Origin: Gammaproteobacteria bacterium
GTDB taxonomy: Bacteria > Pseudomonadota > Gammaproteobacteria > Ga0077536
Assembly: GCA_016191285.1 (NCBI GenBank)
Contig: JACPPA010000013.1
Location: 1-64,000 of the forward strand
DNA length: 64,000 bases
Direction: 5' to 3'
This document shows, piece after piece, positions 8,690 to 16,959 of this stretch. The notes beneath the pieces are model-generated. The model was not told the DNA's origin, made no database searches, and worked only from the letters and a program-made list of their open reading frames with translations. The translations under genes and the position numbers were made by a program. The first letter of the stretch is position 1. The number at the start of each line of letters is the position of its first letter.

Positions 8690-8957
8690 AATCGAAGAAC
8701 TGGATCGTGTGTACCCGCATGTCGTGCCAGGTGTCGGCACTGAGCGCGCGCAGCGCCGCTAGCTTCTGCCGCGCGATCGCGCTTTTCTCGGCAAGTGCTG
8801 CAATCTATTCGTGCAGTTCGGCGCTGAATTTGTCGCGCGTGTTCTTAGTCGCGACCGTGATTTCGTCGATGCGTTGATCCCATTCGTGGAGTGGGCCTTC
8901 GAGTCGTCGAAGCACTGATTCTTTTTCATCCGGCGTGTTTTGGATGCCGGATTACGT
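8690..8957 (-). pseudogene. sll1863-like coiled-coil stress protein, degraded
   Basis: The minus strand encodes LRRLEGPLHEWDQRIDEI, then TKNTRDKFSAELHE, a TAG stop at 8805-8807, then IAALAEKSAIARQKLAALRA and SADTWHDM. The pattern of a short charged coiled coil followed by a D-x-W-x-x-M segment matches the small sll1863-type stress proteins, often found in general-stress regulons. The internal TAG sits where Gln would be expected (H-E-[Q]-I). The frame is also closed upstream by a TAA at about 8955 with no usable start codon between. Two lesions make it a relic. The frame stays open beyond the homology toward 8472. Confidence 0.5.
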
Positions 8958-9049
8958 TGACGATCAGGCCCCTTGTGTAAGCCCTGACATAAGCTTGTAT
9001 AAGATCGGGATGTCACGCCTTGACGCACGTCACGAAACGATGGGTATCA

Positions 9050-9075
9050 AAGGAATCTGCAAAAGGCAGAGTTTC
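9050..9075. repeat. Dispersed hairpin (copy 1)
   Basis: GGAATCTGC-AAAAG-GCAGAGTTTCC forms a stem-loop. Its reverse complement recurs at 32155-32189 with only a 2-base difference in the core. It lies in the gene-free stretch before the secreted protein at 9262. Confidence 0.6.
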
Positions 9076-9093
9076 CGTGCGACACAGGGCAGT

Positions 9094-9127
9094 CCTCTGA
9101 AAAATCCAGGAGGGACTTATTCAGAGG
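9094..9127. repeat. Inverted repeat CCTCTGAA...TTCAGAGG
   Basis: There is an 8-bp perfect inverted repeat with an 18-bp loop, flanked by GGG/CCC that can extend the stem. It could act as a terminator or transcript-end structure, but no U-tract follows. It lies 50 bp before the FNR box. Confidence 0.4.
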
Positions 9128-9176
9128 TTCCCTAAGTACAATTCGCTGGAAATCGTAGTCAGTTATAAGTAGTTGC

Positions 9177-9190
9177 TTGACCTCGGTCAA
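9177..9190. promoter_or_regulatory. FNR/CRP-family box (TTGAC-CTCG-GTCAA)
   Basis: This is a perfectly symmetric 14-bp site, TTGACCTCGGTCAA, whose centre is about 78 bp before the ATG of the secreted protein at 9262. It deviates from TTGAT-N4-ATCAA symmetrically at position 5. The same box-to-start distance (75-81 bp) occurs for the ion channel and hsp20. Confidence 0.7.
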
Positions 9191-9261
9191 TAAGGATTAG
9201 GTCACCGTGGCGTAGCGTGGACACGGTCTTTAAATCGATGTTGAAATAAAGAGGTCTCGTT

Positions 9262-9591
9262 ATGAATCGCCTGATGAAAGCCACTTTTCTTTCGAGCGTA
9301 TTCGCGCTTGCGTCTCTCGTCACCCCTTTTGCATACAGTGAAGAAACATCGCTCACGACCGCCGCGGATCACGATCGTGTAGCGAACCGTTATGAGTCGG
9401 AAGCAACGGAACTCAAAAGTAAGATTAGTGAACATAGAGGAATGTCTGCGATGTATAGCGGTATGGGCAAATCGTCCAGCGGCTTTACGTCACATTGCGA
9501 TCGGTTGATTCAGGCCTACGAGGCCGCCGCGGGGGAAAGTTCGGCCTTGGCGGATCTGCATCACAAAATGGCAGCGAAACTAAAGAACTAA
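9262..9591 (+). CDS. Small secreted helical protein (paralogue of the one at 3727)
   Basis: This 109-residue protein has a signal peptide (about 1-26, ending near TPFAYS). The mature part contains ADHDRVANRYESEA, a helical charged stretch, SEHRGMSAMYSGM and then SGFTSHCDRLI, followed by a terminal helix ending in HHKMAAKL. A single cysteine sits in the H-C-D motif, as in the paralogue 5.5 kb upstream. It is probably a periplasmic helical hairpin. A symmetric FNR-type box lies upstream, so expression is likely induced at low oxygen. A purine-rich stretch (AAAGAGG) is the ribosome site. Confidence 0.75.
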   Translation: MNRLMKATFLSSVFALASLVTPFAYSEETSLTTAADHDRVANRYESEATELKSKISEHRGMSAMYSGMGKSSSGFTSHCDRLIQAYEAAAGESSALADLHHKMAAKLKN

Positions 9592-9601
9592 CCGCGGTTG
9601 A

Positions 9602-9868
9602 GCAGCGTTGCGCGTTCAGGTCACGCTCGTTGAGGGCGACTTGCGTGGGGCCGCGATCGACCGTGCGTTATCTGCTGCGACGATCGCGAATAGACAGCAG
9701 AATCTGACTTTCGCGTTGGTATATAACGCGCTCGGCGTACCGCTCGTGGGCGGCATCCTTGATCCGTTCACCGGCTGGTTGTTTTCACCGATGATCTCGG
9801 CCGCTGCGATGAGCTTGAGCTCGGTCTCCGTGAACTCGAACGCTTTGCGTTTGAAAACTATTCCATGA
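9602..9868 (+). pseudogene. Copper-type P1B ATPase (CopA), C-terminal fragment
   Basis: The open frame encodes [36 protein letters not shown], then [16 protein letters not shown] and NALRLKTIP. These are the last about 85 residues of copper-transporting P1B ATPases: the post-hinge T-L-V-x-G-D-L segment, transmembrane helix with YNALG-P, and the M-S-S-x-S-V metal-site helix. The front of about 700 residues, including metal-binding and phosphorylation domains, is missing and there is no proper start. It is a deletion relic next to a decayed DedA-PAP2 gene. A working copper exporter exists elsewhere in the window (CusCBA). Confidence 0.75.
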
Positions 9869-9926
9869 GCGCACGACAACCCGCGCACAGTGCTCTGGAT
9901 GGCAAGTGCCTAGTTGGACAACTCGA

Positions 9927-9940
9927 CTGATCGAGATCAA
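9927..9940. promoter_or_regulatory. FNR-type box (CTGAT-CGAG-ATCAA)
   Basis: The sequence matches TTGAT-N4-ATCAA at nine of ten positions. It lies upstream of the decayed DedA-PAP2-LssY gene and dgkA, and suggests that the now broken gene was once part of the FNR regulon. Confidence 0.5.
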
Positions 9941-10068
9941 GAGCTTCCTCGCGCGTCGGAACCCGCCTGAAGATGGAAAGGGAGAATCTTCTGACCGCTT
10001 GCTTGAAATGTGGCCACTGCGAACCCTGAGAACGTAGTTGAGGCCGAAACAGGGTTAAGTCCAGTGCA

Positions 10069-11439
10069 TTGGACGGAAGCAGTAACTGGCAGGGACGCTA
10101 TTACCGAAGTGAACTACTCTTTCGTTGGTCATTCAGTCGCTATCCGACGCTGCTGGCGCGCTTTGGTGGACCGATCCGACGGGTGCTTCCGGTCGTGGCA
10201 GGAGTCCTTGGTATGCCGCGCGCACGCTTTTACGTAGCCAACATCCTACCGGCGCTCGTGTGGGCGCCGACTTATATCCTGCCTGGCGTCGTCTTCGGCG
10301 CCGCGCGGGGATTGGCGGGCGCTGTTGCGAAGCGTCTTGCGCTGATGATTGTGTTCCTGATTGGCATACCTTTGGCAGCCGGTTGGATCGTCAGGCACTC
10401 CTTCGTTTGGCTGCGACTGCGCCTCAAACATCGCTTCGTGCAACTACAAACTTGAGCGGAAAGTGCGTTCGCTTCGAACAGTTGGTCGTTGCGCGGCATG
10501 GTCGCCGCGCTGCTCGATCCGTCACGCGCGGGATCCCGCCTTCTGTTGCTATTAGCAACGATCTTGCTCGCGGCCACCTGGATTTTCGTCGGTGTTATCG
10601 AGGATGTGCTCACCGGTGAGCCCTTGGTACTCGTCGATAAAGCGGTTTATCACCTACTGCAGGGGCTGCGCACGCCAATTACCGACAGCATCATGATCAC
10701 GATCACCGAATTGGGTGATCCCGCGCTCACGCTGCCGCTGATCGGAGCCGTGCTGCTGTGGTTGATCTGGAAACGCGCGTGGCGGGCGGCCTGCCTACTG
10801 GCTCGTCGCGGCGAGTCTCGGCGCTGTGCTCGCGGCCGTTCTTAAAGCGGCTTTCAGTCTGCCGCGCCCGATTCCCCTGTACGACGCCACCCAGGCGTTT
10901 GGTTTTCCCAGCAGTCACGCGGCCATGAGCATTGTGATTTTCGGCTTTCCGGCGGTGCTGTGCGCGCGAACTCTCATTACGCGGTACGCTCTCGCATCGT
11001 TCAGCATGATAGCTGTGCTGGGGTGCCTGGATCGCCTTCTCGCGTGTCTATCTAGGGGCCCACTGGCTATCCGACGTGTTGGGTGGCTTGAGTTTAGGGG
11101 TGGCATGGCTGGCACTGCTCGGCATCGCGTATTTGCAGCGTCCGACGCCTTCGATAGCAGCGCGAGGCCTGCTGGTCGTAGCGACCATTCTGGTTCGACG
11201 CCCGTCGCCCAGCCATGGAATTGCCGCTGCTGCGGCAGGTTCACGATGGTTGCTATGAAGCGCGGGCGTTGATCGCCCCAGTCATGGGTACGACAGACCA
11301 GCGCCTCGTATTGCGTTTGTGGTCAGCAGAAAAATTGTTGCCGACGCGAATTGTCAGGCGGCATGCCGTGCCTGAGTCAGTTAACCAAGAGAGTATCTGG
11401 GATAACACCGTGCTGCTAATCCATCAATTGGATTTCTAG
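10069..11439 (+). pseudogene. DedA-PAP2-LssY fusion protein, multiply frameshifted
   Basis: Pieces of one membrane protein follow each other in different frames. 10069-10455 gives a DedA C-terminal half (RVLPVVAGVLGMPRARFYVAN, then WAPTYILPGVVFGAA). 10489-10845 gives the start of a PAP2 phosphatase (LLQGLRTPITDSIMITITELG). 10826 onward gives FGFPSSHAAMSIVIFG (PAP2 motif 2). Another frame at about 11040-11110 gives SRVYLGAHWLSDVLGG (motif 3). The stretch to 11439 has LssY_C-like RLVLRLW. At least three frameshifts or stops, and loss of the DedA N-terminus, make it non-functional. Intact homologues are about 650-residue bifunctional DedA/PAP2 proteins of lipid recycling. Confidence 0.75.
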
Positions 11440-11441
11440 TC

Positions 11442-11807
11442 ATGAAAAACCAAGCGATCCGGCAGCGGCTTGGCTTTGCGTGGACGGGCATTTCCAAGGC
11501 ATGGCGAAACGAGCGCAGTTTTCGCACTCAGAGCTACTTCGCCGTCGCCCTGTTGGTCGCGCTTCTACTACTGCGGGTGTCAGCAGTCTGGTGGGCGATA
11601 AGTCTCATCATGGCCGTGCTGGTGCTAGCTGCAGAGCTCTTCAACACGGCGCTCGAGGCGCTCATCGACCATTTGCACCCGGATAGCCATCCCGCGATCA
11701 AGACCATCAAGGACTATGCGGCAGGCGCGGTTTTATTGCTAAGCGCAGGCGCGGCGATCGTCGGCGTCGTTGTTCTATTAGTCGCGCTCGGAATTGGAGT
11801 CCGATGA
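11442..11807 (+). CDS. dgkA: Diacylglycerol kinase
   Basis: This 121-residue protein has three membrane helices (about 28-48, 52-70 and 92-118). It carries the DgkA signature AELFNTALEALID, in which the acidic and Asn residues form the active site, preceded by the RNERSFRTQ interfacial helix. DgkA phosphorylates diacylglycerol released by periplasmic glucan or lipid-modification enzymes, recycling it to phosphatidate in the inner membrane. It starts 2 bp after the decayed DedA-PAP2-LssY gene, which also belongs to lipid-phosphate metabolism, so the two were probably one transcription unit. It converges with the P-type ATPase gene. Confidence 0.93.
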   Translation: MKNQAIRQRLGFAWTGISKAWRNERSFRTQSYFAVALLVALLLLRVSAVWWAISLIMAVLVLAAELFNTALEALIDHLHPDSHPAIKTIKDYAAGAVLLLSAGAAIVGVVVLLVALGIGVR

Positions 11808-11845
11808 AGGATCCTACGCCCACCAAGACATTACGCCGTACACAA

Positions 11846-14392
11846 TTATGGATTGTTTCGTTGCCGGGACCGATTCATTGCCTTGTAGAATTCGTAGCCC
11901 TGCAGCCCCACAACGGCGGCCCCGAGGCTCGCGAGCAGATCACCCGGGGTCAATGGCGCAAACTTAAACATGTCGTTCATGCCTGGTACGTAAATCACGC
12001 AGGCTAATCCGACGATAGCGCCGCTTATCAGCCATCCCAGAGCTGGGTTTCGCACCCTCAGCATCGTGATTAGCGAGGCATCCGGTGAACGATTGGCGAG
12101 AATGAGTCCCACATTGCCGAAGACGAGCGTGGCGAAGGCCATCGCTCTCGCGGTGGCTTCCGCTCTTCCATGATCCAGCGCCCAGGCGTAGAGCAGTGCG
12201 ACCGCGAGCAACGCGGTTAATCCCTGCAACAATGCCGTGCTCACTGTTCTCAAGTTGAACAGATGTCCTTCCTTGAGACGGGGCGGGCGCTGCATCAGTC
12301 CCGGTTGTTCCGGTTCCGCTTCGAATGCGATGGAACATGCTGGATCGATCACAAATTCCAGAAACACGATGTGTACCGGATAGAAGATTAAAGGCCAGTC
12401 GAGGAATATGGGGATCAGGGACATTCCCACAATGGGAATGTGCACTGCGAGGATATAGCACATAGCATTGCGAATGTTGTGATAGATGCGTCGGCCCACC
12501 CGTACGGCGCTGACAATCGACGCAAACTCGTCATCAAGTAACACCAACGATGCCGCTTCGCGCGCGACATCCGTACCGCGCCCGCCCATGGCGATGCCGA
12601 TGTGGGCAGCTTTTAAGGCTGGCGCATCGTTCACGCCGTCGCCAGTCATCGCGACGATATCCCCATTCGCTTTAAGGGCTCTCACCAGTCTTAATTTCTG
12701 ATCGGGCGAAACGCGCGCGAAGATATTTGCCGCGTTCACTTGGTGACCGAGCTCAGAGTCGCTTAATTGCGCGATATCATCCCCAGTCAGATGCCGATCC
12801 GGAGAATTTAGGCCGATCTCGCATCCGATAGCTTTGGCCGTTGCGGGATAATCCCCGGTGATCATGACCACGCGGATACCGGCGTGATAGCAATGGGTAA
12901 GCGCCTCGTGAACCGTGGGTCGCACCGGATCCGCCAAACCAAGTAGCCCCAGAAACTCGAATTTAAATGCGGTCTGCTCCGCCGGCCACTGCCGTGGCTC
13001 AGCAGGCGCGCGCGCCACACCGAGCACTCGCAATCCGTCAGCGGCCATCTCATCGACACGTGTTTGTACGCGCTCCCAGCGATCGCGAGACAGCCTGCAC
13101 ACGCTCGCGATCGCTTCCGGTGCCCCCTTCGCCGTGGCCAGTCCATGATGGTTCGGCAGACGCCATGCATGACAATGCACCAGTAATTTTGGCGAGAGCG
13201 CATACTCGCGCTCCAATTTCATCCCTCGCGTATCAATTAGACCGGCGTTCAAAAATGACCGACCCGCATCGTGTAACGCTTTTTCCATTGGATCGAAGGG
13301 CGTTTGCTCGCTCGCGTATATGCTGGTTAATAGGAGCTGCTCAAAGCGCCCCGCGACGGGCCCGACCTGCTTGTCGAGATCGATTCTTTCGTCATCAATC
13401 ACGAGACGCTTCAAAACCATGCGATTCATGGTGAGGGTACCGGTCTTGTCCACGCACAGCACGTTCGCTGCACCGAGCGTCTCGATCGCGGAAATTTGGC
13501 GAGTCAGTACTCGTTCCTTGGAGATACGCCAGGCGCCCAGCGCCAGAAACACCGTAAGCACGACGGGGAATTCCTCAGGCAGGATCGCCATCGCGAGCGT
13601 GATCCCCGCTAGGACTCCATCCAACCACGATCCACGAGTAAGACCGTAGAGAACTACGACGAGCAGACAGAGCGCGAGTCCAATCAGTGCAATCGATTGA
13701 ACAATCTTCGCCGTCTCAAGCTGCAACGGCGATTGCCCTTTGGAAATTCCAGACAGTGCCTGGCCGACCCGTCCGATCTGGCTGGTGGCGCCAGTCGCGA
13801 TAACTTCGCCTAACCCGTGACCGCGCACCACCATCGTTCCCGAAAATACAAACGGCTGATCCTCACCCCCTGCCGCACCGACTTGACGCAAACCGTCCCA
13901 GGCTATTTTGTTCACGGGAACCGACTCGCCGGTCAGCAGCGATTCATCCGCACGCAGATCGCTGACGGTCCACAGCACCGCGTCGGCGGGAACACGATCA
14001 CCCTCTTGTATGACCAGGACGTCACCGCGCACCACCTCACGGCCAGAGATCCGGATCCGTTCACCGTTGCGAATAACAAGAGCGCGCGGGCTCGCGAGAT
14101 CGCGCAACGCCTCCAGCGCTCGCTCGGTTCTGCGTTCCTGATAAATCGTGATAGTCAGGATCACGAATACCGAAGAAAGCAGCACCAAGGCCTCATGCAC
14201 GTTGCCCAGCAACAAATAGATCGCGCCCCCCGCACCGAGCAACAAGAACATTGGCTCGCGCAAAACTTCAAGCGCAATATCTCGCAGGCTTCGGTTCAGC
14301 GGCGACACAAGTTCATTCGAGCCTTCGCGCTGAAGGCGCTCCGTCGCGTCGGCATGGCTCAGACCGTCGAGATTCCGTTGAGTGCGTTCCAA
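11846..14392 (-). CDS. Cation-transporting P-type ATPase (P2/Ca2+-like)
   Basis: This 848-residue protein has an N-terminal cation-ATPase domain, actuator TGES at 154-157, phosphorylation site VDKTGTLT with D315, nucleotide domain with KGAPE, and hinge TGDGVNDAPALKAAHIGIAMG. Six C-terminal hydrophobic helices are visible. The M4 motif reads PEEFP (272-276) in place of PEGLP of classical calcium pumps. That variant is common in bacterial pumps of the PMR1/PacL branch, so Ca2+ or Mn2+ export is likely but not certain. It lies 23 bp after the ion-channel gene, and the pair probably shares the FNR-box promoter at 14955. Confidence 0.88.
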   Translation of the reverse strand: MERTQRNLDGLSHADATERLQREGSNELVSPLNRSLRDIALEVLREPMFLLLGAGGAIYLLLGNVHEALVLLSSVFVILTITIYQERRTERALEALRDLASPRALVIRNGERIRISGREVVRGDVLVIQEGDRVPADAVLWTVSDLRADESLLTGESVPVNKIAWDGLRQVGAAGGEDQPFVFSGTMVVRGHGLGEVIATGATSQIGRVGQALSGISKGQSPLQLETAKIVQSIALIGLALCLLVVVLYGLTRGSWLDGVLAGITLAMAILPEEFPVVLTVFLALGAWRISKERVLTRQISAIETLGAANVLCVDKTGTLTMNRMVLKRLVIDDERIDLDKQVGPVAGRFEQLLLTSIYASEQTPFDPMEKALHDAGRSFLNAGLIDTRGMKLEREYALSPKLLVHCHAWRLPNHHGLATAKGAPEAIASVCRLSRDRWERVQTRVDEMAADGLRVLGVARAPAEPRQWPAEQTAFKFEFLGLLGLADPVRPTVHEALTHCYHAGIRVVMITGDYPATAKAIGCEIGLNSPDRHLTGDDIAQLSDSELGHQVNAANIFARVSPDQKLRLVRALKANGDIVAMTGDGVNDAPALKAAHIGIAMGGRGTDVAREAASLVLLDDEFASIVSAVRVGRRIYHNIRNAMCYILAVHIPIVGMSLIPIFLDWPLIFYPVHIVFLEFVIDPACSIAFEAEPEQPGLMQRPPRLKEGHLFNLRTVSTALLQGLTALLAVALLYAWALDHGRAEATARAMAFATLVFGNVGLILANRSPDASLITMLRVRNPALGWLISGAIVGLACVIYVPGMNDMFKFAPLTPGDLLASLGAAVVGLQGYEFYKAMNRSRQRNNP

Positions 14393-14415
14393 AATATCGG
14401 CAACCTCACTGGATC

Positions 14416-14880
14416 TTAATCGTTCTTCCAGAATCTCTGCATTTCGAGAAATGTGAAGGAGGCTGACCAGGTAATGAGAACGAACCCAGTCAACGCTTCG
14501 GTGCCCGTCAAGAATCGAATCGCACCCGCCGGGATAAGATCGCCAAGACCAAGCGTCGTATAGACGACCGCCGAGAAATAGACCAGATCAAGCAACTCTC
14601 CTCCAGAGCCATGGATCCGGCCAAAACTCCGATCATCCAGCAGCACAAAATACCCGATCCCAAACAGCCAAACCTCTGCAACATGCAGCGCGAGAAGACC
14701 AAAGATAAGCAGTAATATCCGCCGCCGCCGAATGCGGATGTGTAATCTCGCCAACGCGCGAGTAAGCCACGAGAACACTTCGTAGTGCAGTAGGACACAG
14801 GCGAGCACGATAATCCCCGTCACGACTGCAACGACGATATTGTGTCCGTTAAAGAATGCATGATCGGCGGTCATGGACAC
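14416..14880 (-). CDS. Two-pore-helix potassium-channel-like protein
   Basis: This 154-residue protein has hydrophobic segments at about 15-36, 54-80 and 122-145. A pore loop YFSAVVYTTLGLGDLIP precedes the last helix. TLGLGD (109-114) takes the place of the K+ selectivity filter TVGYGD, so ion selectivity may be relaxed. No regulatory domain follows. It is the first gene of an operon with the P-type ATPase. A perfect FNR box centred 81 bp before its ATG predicts induction at low oxygen. Ion-channel/ATPase pairs in such islands are thought to adjust ion balance during anoxia (inference). Confidence 0.8.
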   Translation of the reverse strand: MSMTADHAFFNGHNIVVAVVTGIIVLACVLLHYEVFSWLTRALARLHIRIRRRRILLLIFGLLALHVAEVWLFGIGYFVLLDDRSFGRIHGSGGELLDLVYFSAVVYTTLGLGDLIPAGAIRFLTGTEALTGFVLITWSASFTFLEMQRFWKND

Positions 14881-14954
14881 TTGATATAGGACGGCGCTTA
14901 GTAGTGGCGCTCGATTGACGCCACCACAGTGTGTAGCTTCACTAACCGAGGAAA

Positions 14955-14968
14955 TTGATATAGATCAA
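14955..14968. promoter_or_regulatory. FNR box (TTGAT-ATAG-ATCAA)
   Basis: The sequence matches TTGAT-N4-ATCAA at all ten positions. Its centre is 81 bp before the ion-channel start on the minus strand. The trxC gene on the other side has its own box, so this one is assigned to the channel/ATPase operon. Confidence 0.8.
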
Positions 14969-15085
14969 AGCCCGAAGCACCGCTCGCTTCGATTAGCCTT
15001 TGTCCATTTTCTTCGACAGCGCGTCTGTCGCGGAATCGAACTCCGACGATAAGCTCGACCGTCCAGTTCGCGCCACGCCGCTCGC

Positions 15086-15099
15086 TTGATCGGCGTCAA
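15086..15099. promoter_or_regulatory. FNR box (TTGAT-CGGC-GTCAA)
   Basis: The sequence matches the FNR consensus at nine of ten positions. It lies 66-79 bp before the preferred TTG start of trxC. It is the fourth box of the island with a CG-containing spacer. Confidence 0.7.
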
Positions 15100-15164
15100 G
15101 TGCGGAACCGCTTGCTGTGATTTACTTTAACTTAAACCCATTGTTAAACCGACGAGCTGAGCCC

Positions 15165-15596
15165 TTGCACATTGTCTGCCCGCATTGCCACGTGACGAAT
15201 CGCCTGCCGGACGAGCGTCTCGCTGATCGACCTAACTGCGGAAAGTGCAAGCATCCTCTCTTCAACGCGCTACCGGTCGAACTCGCCGCGACGCATTTCG
15301 ACCGGATGATTCAAGCTACGGACATCCCGGTGGTGGTCGATTTCTGGGCGCCGTGGTGCAGGCCATGTCACGCGATGGCACCGCATTTTGCGGCTGCGGC
15401 GGCCGCGCTTGAACCGCGGGTCCGGTTCGTGAAGGTAAATAGTGACGAGGCACCTGGGATCGCCGAACGCTTCGATATTCGCAGCGTTCCCACACTGGTC
15501 TTGCTTATGAACGGTTTCGAGACAACACGTCAGCCCGGCGCGAGTTCGCGCGAGGCTCTGATCCAATGGATCACTCGGCACATCGGGCCGCAATAA
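15165..15596 (+). CDS. trxC: Thioredoxin 2
   Basis: About 143 residues are read from TTG 15165. An upstream GTG at 15117 is in frame but adds 16 residues unlike the family, whose members begin M-x-I-V-C-P-H-C. The N-terminal zinc-ribbon cysteines are C5/C8 (CPHC) and C25/C28 (CGKC). The thioredoxin fold follows with active site WCRPC (64-68). This is WCRPC rather than the usual WCGPC, which should alter redox potential or partner choice. TrxC is a cytosolic disulfide reductase, oxidatively induced in E. coli; here the FNR box upstream suggests control by oxygen limitation. Confidence 0.88.
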   Translation: MHIVCPHCHVTNRLPDERLADRPNCGKCKHPLFNALPVELAATHFDRMIQATDIPVVVDFWAPWCRPCHAMAPHFAAAAAALEPRVRFVKVNSDEAPGIAERFDIRSVPTLVLLMNGFETTRQPGASSREALIQWITRHIGPQ

Positions 15597-15707
15597 CCTG
15601 AAACTTTTGCCAAGAATTCTCCGGGCCGAGGCACGGCCGCAATGATGACGGTGGAGGCGCCACCCCGCCTGACCAACTCGAGTCCAGGCGGGATGGCGCA
15701 AGGCTTC

Positions 15708-16145
15708 TCAGTTCTTAACCTCGATTTTGCGCGGCTGGGCAATCGCACGTTTGGGGATCTCGATCTCAAGCACACCGTCCTTGCTTGTCGCCTTGATGTG
15801 TTCCGCATCCGCCGTATCGGGCATCGCGAAGCGACGGTAGAAACTGCCGTGTGACCGCTCGATCCGATGATAGCCATTGTTTTTCTCGCGTTTCTCCTCG
15901 CTACGCTCGCCACGGATCGTGAGTGCACCGCTCTCCATCGTAACTTCGATTGCCTCCGGTTTAACACCCGGAATATCAGCCTTGATCAGGAAGCGATTTG
16001 ATTCCTCTTTTATATCGACCAGCGGCATCCAGTTGCTGGTTGCAACATTGCTCGTCTCCAGCTCCGACGTGCCGCGCCACATATCGTTCAACTGCTGTTG
16101 CATGCGGGCCCACAAATCAACCGGTTCGTAACGGGTCAGTGCCAT
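15708..16145 (-). CDS. Hsp20/alpha-crystallin small heat-shock protein
   Basis: This 145-residue protein consists of a short N-terminal arm (MALTRYEPVDLWARMQQQLN), an alpha-crystallin domain from about 40 to 132 (PLVDIKEESNRFLIKADIPG, LTIRGERSEE, SHGSFYRRFAMP, KDGVLEIEIPK) and a C-terminal tail. It lacks a clear I-x-I anchor, having RKIEVKN at the end. Such proteins hold unfolded clients in oligomers without ATP. An FNR-type box lies about 77 bp upstream, so it belongs to the low-oxygen regulon and not only to heat shock. It is convergent with trxC. Confidence 0.92.
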   Translation of the reverse strand: MALTRYEPVDLWARMQQQLNDMWRGTSELETSNVATSNWMPLVDIKEESNRFLIKADIPGVKPEAIEVTMESGALTIRGERSEEKREKNNGYHRIERSHGSFYRRFAMPDTADAEHIKATSKDGVLEIEIPKRAIAQPRKIEVKN

Positions 16146-16215
16146 AGCTAATTCCTTTCATTGTAAGTAGGATTTGTCCGGTAGTTACAACCTACGCGAT
16201 TCGAAGCCTGATTAC

Positions 16216-16229
16216 TTGATCGAGGTCAA
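16216..16229. promoter_or_regulatory. FNR box (TTGAT-CGAG-GTCAA)
   Basis: The sequence matches the consensus at nine of ten positions. Its centre is 77 bp before the hsp20 start on the minus strand. Confidence 0.72.
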
Positions 16230-16959
16230 ACCGACGGACAATGAAAACGCACTAGACAATCCCAACGCGGCATGATGAACCTGACGTACGGGCTCAGGGT
16301 AAGCTTCCAGTACAACCGGATTTAGTCGAGTCGCGCGGATGCTTAAGCAGATCGCCGATCCGAAACACGAGTTCGCCAGCGCGGCATTACGCGGCATGTG
16401 CGGTAGCTGTCGTGCATTGGGAAGCGCGCAGGCGCGGGACCGCACGCCATGAGTATTCGCAATATCGCGCCGCACGTGTGCTCCTATACGCGAGGTGCTA
16501 CGCCGACTCGGCACATCAAGACTTCTTGTTCGTGTACGCCGGCGAACAGACGCCGGATACCAGAATACGAATTAATCGATTCGCGGGCGAGCGGCGTGCG
16601 GCACCGTTTCCACTGCTATCCACAATCGCGTCACGCTGCTTTTTAACCGAGCCTGCTCGTCCATCTATATGATCCAAGTCAACATCCATAATGTCGCGGC
16701 GGCGTATAAAGAACGCGAGTTCGATGGTCAAATGATCGACGATTTGAAATCGTTAGTTGGAATAGGCGGACTTCTTTGAAGTTCCTGTTTCGCGCAATTT
16801 GTGCCGCAGCGGTGCTTCAATTGAACGTTATCGCAGCGCTTGTGACCGAGGTCGAATTCAACATTGCAACGTGATTAGCGCCGCCGCCACCGAAGCCGAT
16901 CTGGGGAAGATTGCTGAAGATGAAGAACACTTATCAGCATAAGGGGCCTTTAAGACTAT
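16230..16959. other. Gene-poor stretch, probable decayed sequence
   Basis: About 730 bp lie between hsp20 and the DUF2933 gene. Several frames of 60-130 codons are open on the plus strand, for example one with VLLYARCYADSAHQDFLFVY, but none has a credible start with a ribosome site or a family motif I recognise. The pieces may be relics of former island genes. No promoter or RNA is evident. Confidence 0.45.

Noticed and set aside
3730-9065. A 16-bp match (AAGGAATCTGCAAAAG) between the start of the gene at 3727 and the hairpin at 9050
   Set aside because: A match of this length is expected about once by chance in a window of this size, and nothing around it is similar.
15117-15164. Upstream GTG start for trxC
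   Set aside because: It would add 16 residues not found in TrxC proteins; the TTG at 15165 gives the normal M-x-I-V-C-P-H-C beginning.
16440-16690. Possible small gene with VLLYARCYADSAHQDFLFVY
   Set aside because: No ribosome site, no recognisable family and the frame breaks on both sides; it is left as unexplained or decayed sequence.
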